Shown piece after piece: positions 51,732-59,679 of a stretch of 64,000 bases of DNA (the stretch's first letter is position 1; the number at the start of each line of letters is the position of its first letter). The notes below the pieces were generated by a model. The model was not told where the DNA came from and did no database searches. It worked only from the letters and a program-made list of their open reading frames with translations. A program made the translations under genes and the position numbers. Source of the DNA: Paenibacillus odorifer (lineage in GTDB: Bacteria; Bacillota; Bacilli; Paenibacillales; Paenibacillaceae); assembly GCF_000758725.1 (NCBI RefSeq), contig NZ_CP009428.1, positions 3,038,001-3,102,000 of the forward strand, written 5' to 3'.

Positions 51732-52301
51732 TTGTCGAACAAGCCGAATACGCGTGAGGCGATTTTGGACACAGCTTCGAAATTGTTTTTTTCTCAGGGA
51801 TATCATGCAACAGGACTGAATCAGATTATTAAAGACAGCGACTCGCCGAAGGGATCTCTTTATTACTACTTTCCCCACGGCAAAGAAGAACTGGCTTTAA
51901 CATGTATTAACCGGACTAGTGAAGTTGTCGCTCAGAAGCTTAGACATCATATGGAGAACAGCAAGAGTGCGTCTGAGGCAATGGAGGATTTCATTCTAGG
52001 AATGGCTAAAGATGCAGTGGAATCCTCATACGAGGGGATAGTTCCGTTTAGTTTTTGGTTGGCGGCGGAAACATCCTGTATTAGTGAAGAGCTGCGGACA
52101 GCATGTAAATCTGTGTTTATGGACTTGCAGGATGTGATCAAGAAACGTCTTTTGTATGAAGGCGTAGAGAACAAGCCCGCGGCCGATAAGGCTTCAGTGG
52201 TAATCTCTTTATTTGAAGGGGCGCTTCTCCAGACGCTGACTTTTCGGGATGAACAACCGCTTCTCGCGGCGGCAAAGATTATCCCAGCAATACTTGGTTA
52301 G
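51732..52301 (+). CDS. lmrA: TetR family regulator, LmrA-like
   Basis: A 189-residue TetR protein. The HTH is REAILDTASKLFFSQGYHATGLNQIIKDSDSPKGSLYYYFPHGKEELA, the distinctive LmrA/YxaF form with PKGSLYYYFP. It lies 38 bases before an LmrB-like exporter gene, as in B. subtilis lmrAB. The symbol rests on this similarity and context. AAAGGAAG fits the TTG start. Confidence 0.87.
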   Translation: MSNKPNTREAILDTASKLFFSQGYHATGLNQIIKDSDSPKGSLYYYFPHGKEELALTCINRTSEVVAQKLRHHMENSKSASEAMEDFILGMAKDAVESSYEGIVPFSFWLAAETSCISEELRTACKSVFMDLQDVIKKRLLYEGVENKPAADKASVVISLFEGALLQTLTFRDEQPLLAAAKIIPAILG

Positions 52302-52339
52302 ATACAGACAAATAGACAAGATTATCAGGAGGATTAAGG

Positions 52340-53806
52340 GTGGAAGCAACTATGCAAGGGAATCAACAAAAAGAGGTCAAGAAGTTTAAGACTATTCCGA
52401 TTCTTGTCTCTTTATTACTAGCAGGTTTTATCGGAATGTTCAGTGAAACGGCATTAAATGTTGCTTTAAGCGATCTAATGAATGTCCTACAAATTACCCC
52501 AGCAACAGCACAATGGTTGACAACAGCTTATCTGCTTACACTGGGTATATTAGTACCAATTTCGGGGATGCTGCTTCAATGGTTCTCGACGAGACAGCTG
52601 TTTATAGCGGCTTTATGTTTTTCAATCCTAGGAACATTCCTAGCAGCAGTCTCACCTAACTTTGAGTTCTTACTTACAGCAAGAGTGGTTCAAGCTATGG
52701 GAACAGCTCTTCTGTTGCCACTGATGTTTAATACAATCCTTATCATCATTGCTCCTGAAAAACGGGGGGCTGCAATGGGGATGATCGGACTGGTTATCAT
52801 GGTTGCTCCGGCGATTGGACCTACCATTGCTGGACTTCTAATTGAAAGCCTCAGCTGGCACTGGATTTTCTGGTTGTCATTGCCATTCTTAGTGATTGCA
52901 TTGATATTTGGGATTCTGTTCATGCAGAATGTAACAAAGGTGACGAAACCGAAAATTGATATCCTCTCCATTGTGTTATCTTCACTCGGGTTTGGCGGTA
53001 TCGTGTTTGGTTTCAGCAGCGCGGGTGAAGAAGCGGGCTGGGGAAGTCCGAAAGTGATCATTGCGATCATCGTAGGTGTAGTAGCATTGTTATTGTTTGG
53101 ACTTCGTCAAATGAAGATGAAGGAGCCAATGATTAATCTGCGTGCTTTTAAATATCCAATGTTCGCTATTGGTGTAGCTATGGTATTTATCTGTATGATG
53201 GTTATTCTGTCCTCCATGCTGATTCTTCCGATGTACCTTCAACAAGGACAAGGTTATACAGCTTTCAAAGCGGGTCTATTGCTGCTTCCAGGCGGAATTA
53301 TAAACGGATTGATGTCCCCAATTATGGGTCGTATGTTTGATAAATACGGTCCGAAATGGCTCGTTATTCCAGGTCTGATTATTGCAGCGGTAGCCTTGTG
53401 GTTCTTCTCCAGTATTAGTGTAGCTTCTACGGTTGTGTTCGTAATCGTACTTCACAGTACGCTTATGATTGGTATTTCGATGGTATTTATGCCGGCACAA
53501 ACAAATGGTATTAACCAGTTACCGCTAGAGCTATATCCAGATGGTACAGCTATCATGAATACACTGCAGCAGGTTGCTGGTGCAATTGGTACTGCATTAG
53601 CAGTCAGCATTATGTCCGCGGGTTCAAAAAGCTATATGAAAACTGTAGAGAACCCAGCAGATCCAGCTAATATGTTACCTGCGTTCACGAACGGTGTACA
53701 AAATGCTTTTATTTTCGGAATGAGTATGGCGATTGTAGGACTAATTCTTGCTTTCTTCATAAAAAGAGTAGTTGTTAATCATAAAATGAATACTCCAATG
53801 CATTAA
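52340..53806 (+). CDS. lmrB: DHA2 family drug exporter, LmrB-like
   Basis: A 488-residue, 14-helix MFS exporter. The N-terminus (IPILVSLLLAGFIGMFSETALNVALSDLM, TPATAQWLTTAYLLTLGILVPISG) agrees closely with B. subtilis LmrB (lincomycin/puromycin resistance) as I recall it. Motif C (GLVIMVAPAIGPTIAG) is intact. AGGAGG at 52327 fits GTG 52340. Likely repressed by the preceding TetR protein. Confidence 0.92.
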   Translation: MEATMQGNQQKEVKKFKTIPILVSLLLAGFIGMFSETALNVALSDLMNVLQITPATAQWLTTAYLLTLGILVPISGMLLQWFSTRQLFIAALCFSILGTFLAAVSPNFEFLLTARVVQAMGTALLLPLMFNTILIIIAPEKRGAAMGMIGLVIMVAPAIGPTIAGLLIESLSWHWIFWLSLPFLVIALIFGILFMQNVTKVTKPKIDILSIVLSSLGFGGIVFGFSSAGEEAGWGSPKVIIAIIVGVVALLLFGLRQMKMKEPMINLRAFKYPMFAIGVAMVFICMMVILSSMLILPMYLQQGQGYTAFKAGLLLLPGGIINGLMSPIMGRMFDKYGPKWLVIPGLIIAAVALWFFSSISVASTVVFVIVLHSTLMIGISMVFMPAQTNGINQLPLELYPDGTAIMNTLQQVAGAIGTALAVSIMSAGSKSYMKTVENPADPANMLPAFTNGVQNAFIFGMSMAIVGLILAFFIKRVVVNHKMNTPMH

Positions 53807-53825
53807 TAATTAGAGGAATTCGATT

Positions 53826-53870
53826 AAAAGGAGTGCTAACTGGCAACAGTTCTAGCACTCCTTTTTTGTC
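53826..53870 (+). terminator. Terminator after lmrB
   Basis: Perfect 13-bp stem AAAAGGAGTGCTA / TAGCACTCCTTTT (53826-53838 and 53853-53865) plus TT. Confidence 0.92.
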
Positions 53871-53925
53871 GTCAATCATTGTGTCCATTCCATCATATAT
53901 ACTCGTTTTAATTCCACGTTAAGGA

Positions 53926-54368
53926 TCACGATACAGTAGCTATCATCATCTTTTTCTTATAGTAATACAATCCACTTTCTTCGAGTTCTATAAGGTTCGC
54001 CCAAAATAATTTTTCGTATTTTTCTTTTTCATTTGGATAAATGGCTATCACGGAATCTTTGAAACTTGATATTCTCTCTTTTAAGGGGTCAATGGATTCA
54101 ACATTGAGGGGATGCCAAAATGCTGCGTTTTTGATTTCTTTGAATTGCTTATCGTTATAATCTAATACGTAATAGCTTTCGCCATCCCCATGGAAACTGG
54201 GTGGACTTTCAAATATCACTTTTGACTCTGTAGGTTTAGAGATCGCTATTCCCCAATTTATCTTCCACGCCTCATAATAGGTCAAAGAATTGTTATGGAG
54301 CATATATCCAACGAAAATAACTATGAAAAGAACGAAAAACTCCAGATGGCTATTGTTGTTTTTTGCAT
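53926..54368 (-). pseudogene. Small membrane-anchored hypothetical gene with apparent frameshift
   Basis: ATG 54368 has a good site (GAGGAG) and starts MQKTTIAIWSFSFFS, then meets TAG at 54323. The overlapping frame without its own good start continues the hydrophobic segment (FVLFIVIFVGYMLHNN) into a 125-residue C-terminal part ending at 53926 (YYEAWKINWGIAISKP, GESYYVLDYNDKQFKEIKNAAFW). One base change in length within the T-rich stretch about 54325-54345 would join them into a ~147-residue protein with one N-terminal membrane anchor. Either a pseudogene, a sequencing error or programmed frameshifting. Function unknown. Confidence 0.6.
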
Positions 54369-54552
54369 GGTAGATCTCCTCAAAATGTCGCTTGTATTAC
54401 CATTATTATACATGTGAGAGTTGGGAATAGGGAGGGAGTAAGGGGGGGAATAAGAGGAACTTTACATACATAGATTTACGATGTATAGTTGTCCTAGGTA
54501 TAAAAGGATAAATAATATTCATGTATACAGATATTAGTCATTGGACGAAGAA
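54369..54552. other. Intergenic spacer left of the minisatellite
   Basis: Contains a GGGAGGGAGTAAGGGGG-type G-rich stretch (54421-54450) and then AT-rich sequence. No gene or clear regulatory site. Confidence 0.4.
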
Positions 54553-55065
54553 GCAAATCAACGGTATAAATCCCGTAGAATGAGCCGAATCCGGACGGAG
54601 GAAGCAAATCAACGGTATAAATCCCGTAGAATGAGCCCACGCCGGCCCGGGGGTGCAAATCAACGGTATAAATCCCGTAGAATGAGCCGAATCCGGACGG
54701 AGGAAGCAAATCAACGGTATAAATCCCGTAGAATGAGCCGAATCCGGACCGAGGAAGCAAATCAACGGTATAAATCCCGTAGATTAAGTCCACGCCGGCC
54801 CGGGGGTGCAAATCAACGGTATAAATCCCGTAGAATGAGCCGAATCCGGACCGAGGAAGCAAATCAACGGTATAAATCCCGTAGATTAAGCCCACGCCGG
54901 CCCGGGGGTGCAAATCAACGGTATAAATCCCGTAGATTAAGCCCACGCCGGCCCAGGGGTGCAAATCAACGGTATAAATCCCGTAGATTAAGCCCACGCC
55001 GGCCCGGGGGTGCAAATCAACGGTATAAATCCCGTAGAATGAGCCGAATCCGGTCCAAGGATGAA
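54553..55065 (+). repeat. 51-bp minisatellite, ten units
   Basis: Ten copies at exact 51-base spacing (54553, 54604, 54655 ... 55012). Each has a 27-base constant core (GCAAATCAACGGTATAAATC then CCGTAGA) and a 24-base variable part of two main types: A (ATGAGCCGAATCCGGAC...) and B (AAGCCCACGCCGGCCCG...). The order is A B A A B A B B B A. ACGG and CCGT inside the core can pair. Because 51 is divisible by three, long open frames exist on both strands, but neither has a convincing start site. Confidence 0.9.
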
Positions 55066-55154
55066 GATCAACTACTATGATGAGTGAAATTTGTTTAGTG
55101 GATCAGATACATCCACGCCAATTGTAAAGTTTAGAATTTAGGAGGTGTTAGCCG

Positions 55155-55487
55155 TTGAAAGTAAGTAAAGAGATGCTGAAGGGCAGTACGGGTACTTTGA
55201 TTCTGACTCTTTTACTGGAGAAGCCATTATATGGTTATGAGTTAATCAAAGAGCTGGAGCTGAGATCTCAGGGTGTTTTTTCATTAAAAGAAGGAACCTT
55301 GTATCCGATTCTGCATGCGATGGAAAGTGAGCGCTGGGTGGAGGCTTACTGGATGGAGGTAGAAGGAAGGAAGCGTAAGTACTATAGAATCCTGGATGAA
55401 GGTAAAGAGAAACTCAAGGAGAAAAAAGCAGAATGGGTTATGTTCAAAGGTGCAGTTGACTCCGTTCTGGGAGAGGGTGGTGTATGA
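55155..55487 (+). CDS. PadR family transcriptional regulator
   Basis: A 110-residue PadR winged HTH: MLKGSTGTLILTLLLEKPLYGYELIKELELRS, then SLKEGTLYPILHAMESERWVEAYWMEVEGRKRKYYRI, all typical. AGGAGGTGTTAGCC fits the TTG start. It overlaps the next gene by four bases (ATGA), the standard layout in which PadR controls a downstream membrane protein with an N-terminal HAAS/permease-prefix domain. Confidence 0.93.
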   Translation: MKVSKEMLKGSTGTLILTLLLEKPLYGYELIKELELRSQGVFSLKEGTLYPILHAMESERWVEAYWMEVEGRKRKYYRILDEGKEKLKEKKAEWVMFKGAVDSVLGEGGV

Positions 55488-56809
55488 TGAAAGAGAGGCA
55501 GCAGCAATTTTTGGATGTAGTGTGTGCAGAGATTAAAGCGAAAAAAACTCATCCAGAGATACGTCAAGAATTAGCTAGTCATCTAGAAGATTTAATTTGT
55601 GAAAAAGAAGCCGACGGTGTATCACGGGAAGAAGCCATAGCTTGGGCGATCGAACAAATGGGGAGCCCGCAAACGTTAGGGAAGGAACTTCATCTAATAC
55701 ATAAACCACATGTACCTTGGGGATTGTTTGGAGTTGTAGCTTTGTTATCCGCGATCAGTCTGATCGGAATGAGTTCTGTGGATGTAGGCTACAGTGATAT
55801 CGTTAAGGGTTCTTTTTTGGATAATGCGTTTAGACGCCAAGCGATAAATATACTCATTGGAATTGTATTGATGTTTGGATTGTATTTTATCGATTTCAGA
55901 AAGCTGAAAAGTTTCTCGTGGGTATTATACGGAACATCAATAGCCGGAATTCTGTCGAGTATATTCTGGGGGATAACAATAAATGGAGTGAATTATGGTC
56001 CTAGGATTTTTTTGATCTTACCTGATATGACATCCTATCGTCCTTATGTATTGATAGTCGCGTTAGCAGGGATTTTAGTGAATCGTAAGGAATCGGCTAA
56101 AAAGAAAACTTGGCGGAGTGGTTTGTTCAACATAAGCATTCTCTTAGCACCTGCCTTGCTTCTTATCTCTTTAAACTCTCTTCCAGAGCTTGTGGTGTAT
56201 CTAATTTCTTCATTAGTATTATATGTATGGATTACTCGCGATTGGATAAAGAGTGTAGTATTATTAGGGTTCTTTGTAATAGTTGGACTAATGTTCATCT
56301 TCAATAGCGACTACCTGATGGTCAGAATCATTAGTGCTATAAATCCCTCTTTAGATCCAGACGGTTATGGCTATATATACCAAGTAATGCGTGAAGTTAT
56401 TAGTTCAGCGGGTTGGTGGGGGCACGGATTCGGAGCAGTAGAACAAAAGCTGCCGTATGTCTACTCAGATATGTTGCCTGTCTATCTTATTCATTGTTTT
56501 GGTTGGGCGGGGGCACTGCTTTTGCTGGCAGTTATCTCCTGGTTCTTCATCAAGCTTCTATCTACGATACGAGCGATTCGTGAGCCCTATGGACAAGCTC
56601 TAGTGTTGGGTTTGGCATTTTTGCTAGCGATAAGACTAACCTATGGTCTTGCTATTTTGAGCGGTGGAATGATGCTGACTTCTATCCCGTTCCCTTTCCT
56701 GAGCTATGGGAGTCATGTGTGGTTTGAATATGCGGCTATTGGACTTCTGATGGGTATTTATCGTAGGAAGGACATTGGAGGCGTCCAGAATAATACCGTA
56801 CTAAGTTAG
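55484..56809 (+). CDS. SEDS (FtsW/RodA/SpoVE) family protein with N-terminal HAAS-like domain
   Basis: A 441-residue membrane protein. Residues about 1-75 form a helical cytoplasmic domain (IRQELASHLEDLICEKEADGVSREEAIAWAIEQMGSP) of the HAAS/permease-prefix type. Then come about ten helices with SEDS features: FRRQAINILIGIVLM, NGVNYGPRIFL, a YQVMREVISSAGWWGHGFG loop where canonical proteins have the conserved catalytic-Asp loop, and a FPFLSYGSH motif. SEDS proteins polymerise glycan. The PadR partner suggests envelope-stress control. Confidence 0.87.
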   Translation: MMKERQQQFLDVVCAEIKAKKTHPEIRQELASHLEDLICEKEADGVSREEAIAWAIEQMGSPQTLGKELHLIHKPHVPWGLFGVVALLSAISLIGMSSVDVGYSDIVKGSFLDNAFRRQAINILIGIVLMFGLYFIDFRKLKSFSWVLYGTSIAGILSSIFWGITINGVNYGPRIFLILPDMTSYRPYVLIVALAGILVNRKESAKKKTWRSGLFNISILLAPALLLISLNSLPELVVYLISSLVLYVWITRDWIKSVVLLGFFVIVGLMFIFNSDYLMVRIISAINPSLDPDGYGYIYQVMREVISSAGWWGHGFGAVEQKLPYVYSDMLPVYLIHCFGWAGALLLLAVISWFFIKLLSTIRAIREPYGQALVLGLAFLLAIRLTYGLAILSGGMMLTSIPFPFLSYGSHVWFEYAAIGLLMGIYRRKDIGGVQNNTVLS

Positions 56810-56868
56810 ATTCAGGATCCTCTCGTATGTCTAATTATTAAGTATGAATACTTAAGGGAGGTCTTTTA

Positions 56869-57780
56869 ATGGGATGGAAAAAAACAGGCTTGTTAAGTGT
56901 TGCCTTTGCCCTAGGCTCTATGGGAGGGTTTGGGAGTATACATACAACAGATACTGTAGCTGCCGCAACTGTGAAAGAATCTGCAAAAGTCTATAATCAA
57001 TTCCAGCAATATGTACAGAAGCCGGCATCTCTGGCTAACGCCCGGAATTATTTGATTAACCATATCAAAGAAGTGGATACCTGGACAGCAACTCAGATGA
57101 CACTCCAGCTCGAAAATGCACAGAAGGCATATTTACCTGTGTACTCTGAGAAGGTTTTTCCGGAGAATGTTCAGAAAGAGATAAATAATGCTTTTTCCAA
57201 AAGCAAAAATCTAACCTACAGCACACTCCTTAATGCGATCAAAGATGCTAATGTGCGCAATATGTTAATTGAAGGACGGGATAAGGGATATAAGCTGGAG
57301 ACTAGTGAGGGCATGTACTATCCAGTGATGCATTATGAGGGCTTCAAAAGCTTTAAGCCGTATGTCACGAAGGACATCGCAGCTTACATTGACATCATGG
57401 CCACTGAATCGAATCAACCAAGTGTATTTGATGCAGCTATTGTGATTAGTTGGACAGAGTTAACGAACAGGGCGCTTGCACTGGAGGATTTTGTGACGAA
57501 ATATCCAGCTTCCAATCGGTCAACCGTTCTTCAAAAAGAGCTGCTCAATGCAACTTCACGCTTATTATATGGATCAAGCAACACACCAGCTTATGACTAT
57601 GATGAGCAAGTAATCAAACCTGAAGTGAAAAAGGCGTATGAGAATGCATTAAAAGGAAACAAAGGCGACACCAGAATCCTAATGATTTTAGAAAAACTAC
57701 TACAGTTACTTGATTCCACGAATAATAAACTCACACCTGAAGTGGAAAAATTTCTGAATCAAACGGTTAATTCGAAATGA
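56869..57780 (+). CDS. Secreted hypothetical protein
   Basis: A 303-residue protein with a Sec signal peptide (KKTGLLSVAFALGSMGGFG..., cut likely after VAAA near residue 34). The mature part is helical, with VYNQFQQYVQKPASLANARNYLINHI and a C-terminal LMILEKLLQLLDSTNNKLTPEVEKFL. I do not recognise a family. Its stop overlaps the start of a secreted D,D-dipeptidase gene (ATGA), so the two are co-expressed and it may be an envelope partner. GGGAGG precedes the ATG. Confidence 0.8.
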   Translation: MGWKKTGLLSVAFALGSMGGFGSIHTTDTVAAATVKESAKVYNQFQQYVQKPASLANARNYLINHIKEVDTWTATQMTLQLENAQKAYLPVYSEKVFPENVQKEINNAFSKSKNLTYSTLLNAIKDANVRNMLIEGRDKGYKLETSEGMYYPVMHYEGFKSFKPYVTKDIAAYIDIMATESNQPSVFDAAIVISWTELTNRALALEDFVTKYPASNRSTVLQKELLNATSRLLYGSSNTPAYDYDEQVIKPEVKKAYENALKGNKGDTRILMILEKLLQLLDSTNNKLTPEVEKFLNQTVNSK

Positions 57781-58559
57781 AGAGGCGGGATCCTTTTAGA
57801 ACCGGATTTAGAGGAACAAAAATCATAGTTTTCGCATTTGTGCTGTTGTTATGGACAAACACTATTGTTATGGGCAGCGCAGATGCAGCTTACGTTGGCT
57901 CATCTACAGACAATGTACTGCAGCAAATGCAGCTGGAGAAGAAAAACAGCCTGCCGCAAGGATTTGTCTATTTGGATGAAGTAATTCCTACTGCTCAATT
58001 TGAGATTCGTTATTACGGAGACAATAATTTTGTAGGGAAGCGGATTGATGGATATAAAGCGCCTTTAGCGATCTTTTCACAGACTGCAGCTACAGCCTTG
58101 AAGGCAGTAAGTGAGGATTTAGCCAAAAAAGGATATATCCTAAAAATCTATGATGCTTATCGTCCGCAGACCGCGGTGAATCATTTTGTAAGATGGTCAC
58201 AGAATTCCGCGGATACTAAGATGAAGCAGCAATATTACCCGCTACTGGATAAACGTAATTTATTCAAACTCGGATTTATAGCGAAAAAATCAGGACATTC
58301 CCGTGGCAGTACCATCGATTTAACGATCGTCAATAAAGAGACCGGTGTAGATGTAGATATGGGCAGCCCGTTTGATTTTTTCGGAGATATCTCTTTTTAT
58401 GATACATCGTTAATCACCAAGACTCAGAAAGCAAATCGCGCAATTCTCAAAGAGGTTATGGTGAAGCAAGGCTTTAAACCTTATAGTAAGGAATGGTGGC
58501 ATTTTACGCTGATAAAAGAACCTTTTCCTAAGCAGTATTTTGACTTCAAAGTGGAATAG
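57777..58559 (+). CDS. Secreted M15D peptidase, VanX-like D-Ala-D-Ala dipeptidase
   Basis: A 260-residue protein with a signal/anchor segment (IIVFAFVLLLWTNTIVMGSADA). The peptidase part has YDAYRPQTAV, the zinc His/Asp motif SGHSRGSTIDLT, MGSPFDFFGD and the C-terminal KEWWHFTL with the catalytic Glu and third zinc His. These are VanX/DdpX hallmarks (M15D). Secretion argues for wall-fragment recycling rather than cytoplasmic vancomycin resistance, and no vanH/vanA genes are near. Confidence 0.9.
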   Translation: MKRRDPFRTGFRGTKIIVFAFVLLLWTNTIVMGSADAAYVGSSTDNVLQQMQLEKKNSLPQGFVYLDEVIPTAQFEIRYYGDNNFVGKRIDGYKAPLAIFSQTAATALKAVSEDLAKKGYILKIYDAYRPQTAVNHFVRWSQNSADTKMKQQYYPLLDKRNLFKLGFIAKKSGHSRGSTIDLTIVNKETGVDVDMGSPFDFFGDISFYDTSLITKTQKANRAILKEVMVKQGFKPYSKEWWHFTLIKEPFPKQYFDFKVE

Positions 58560-58565
58560 TTATTT

Positions 58566-58608
58566 AAAAGAAGCGGCCCAACATAATGTTGAACGGCTTC
58601 TTTTTTTT
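58566..58608 (+). terminator. Terminator after the VanX-like gene
   Basis: AAAAGAAGC pairs with GCTTCTTTT, with a nested CAACAT/ATGTTG stem, followed by a T-run. Confidence 0.88.
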
Positions 58609-58691
58609 GCTTGTCTTGATTATCATTAGGATTAGCACATGCTGGAAACGCACATAATACTTGTAATAGATAAAAGGGAGGTTTCGAACGG

Positions 58692-59432
58692 ATGATCAAA
58701 ATGGCAGCGGTTGTTGTGTTAGGTGTTCTATTTTTAACTAATGGATTTGGTGGATTTGCCGCTCCAACAGTATGGGCAGACTCCGGCCAGGTTAGCGTAA
58801 TTTTGAATGGGAAAGTACTGGATACTGATCCCCATTCAGCCTTCAACAAGGGTTCCACAGTCATGATTCCGCTCAGAGAGGCTTCTAATGCATTGAAATA
58901 TAAAACAACATATCAAAAAAGTTCGGAAACTATAACACTAACAAGGATAAATGAAATAATTAAATGGAAGCTTAACGAACATTTGGTTAGCATCAATGAT
59001 GCACAAGAGTTGTTTTTTAAAGATGATATCGAATTCAGAGAGGATCATATCTACGTTCCAATCTCTTTTTTTAAGACTATTGGTTTAGTAACCATATATG
59101 ATGGTGATTCCAATCAAGTTGAAGTGTATACCCCTGAAGTGACAGCGAGCGTTATAGCGGGGTTACTGGTCGGCGGTAAATATAATGAATTATCGGAGCG
59201 ATATCATTATGATGTGGTCGTAAATAAGCCGAGCTTAAATGGATTACTGGAAGACTGGAAGCAAATTACGGTAAAAGCCGGGAATTATCATGGGATTAAA
59301 TCTACAAAAAGTAGCTATAACGAGGATCAATTTTCTATTCGCTGTGTATTGGATTTTGCAGAGATAGAGATTCCACTTGAAATTATATTGAACACATCGG
59401 GCAAAATTATAGAATTAAGAGAGACGCTCTAA
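58692..59432 (+). CDS. Stalk-domain (copper amine oxidase N-like) protein
   Basis: A 246-residue secreted protein: signal peptide (MAAVVVLGVLFLTNGFGGFAAPTVWA), then a stalk domain at residues about 35-140 (VSVILNGKVLDTDPHSAFNKGSTVMIPLREASNAL, YVPISFFKTIG), a fold very common in surface proteins of Paenibacillus-type bacteria. The C-terminal ~95 residues (SVIAGLLVGGKYNELSERYH...) resemble DUF3887-like modules. AGGGAGG supports ATG 58692. A single-gene unit between terminators. Confidence 0.85.
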   Translation: MIKMAAVVVLGVLFLTNGFGGFAAPTVWADSGQVSVILNGKVLDTDPHSAFNKGSTVMIPLREASNALKYKTTYQKSSETITLTRINEIIKWKLNEHLVSINDAQELFFKDDIEFREDHIYVPISFFKTIGLVTIYDGDSNQVEVYTPEVTASVIAGLLVGGKYNELSERYHYDVVVNKPSLNGLLEDWKQITVKAGNYHGIKSTKSSYNEDQFSIRCVLDFAEIEIPLEIILNTSGKIIELRETL

Positions 59433-59452
59433 TCGGAAAATGATTCCATGAT

Positions 59453-59508
59453 GACTATGCACATTTCCCAAGCGAGAAGATTTAAGGGGATTATGCATAG
59501 TCTTTTTG
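59453..59508 (+). terminator. Terminator after the stalk-domain gene
   Basis: GACTATGCA (59453-59461) pairs with TGCATAGTC (59494-59502), followed by five T; the 32-base loop is large. Confidence 0.65.
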
Positions 59509-59591
59509 CTGTTCTAATATACATTTCAAGATAATTTCTGAAGGGTATCGTAAACTCGATGTGTTTTTAATGGGAAAAATGGTTTTATTTG

Positions 59592-59620
59592 TTGACTTCG
59601 AGATTCATCGAATGTAAATT
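59592..59620 (+). promoter_or_regulatory. Promoter with operator-like dyad before the DHA2 gene
   Basis: TTGACT (59592-59597), 17 bases, TAAATT (59615-59620). The spacer contains the perfect dyad TTCGA-N6-TCGAA (59597-59612), a good place for a repressor. No regulator gene is adjacent. Confidence 0.55.
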
Positions 59621-59679
59621 AAAATTTGAAATAATCAATAAAGCATTTAATTAAATTAGAGAAATGAGTGGAGTACTGG

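Noticed and set aside
54541..55080. CRISPR array, or a gene for a 17-residue-repeat Arg-rich protein
   Set aside because: Only two spacer types occur and no cas genes are near. The long open frame arises because the unit is 51 bases; it exists on both strands and starts without a ribosome binding site.
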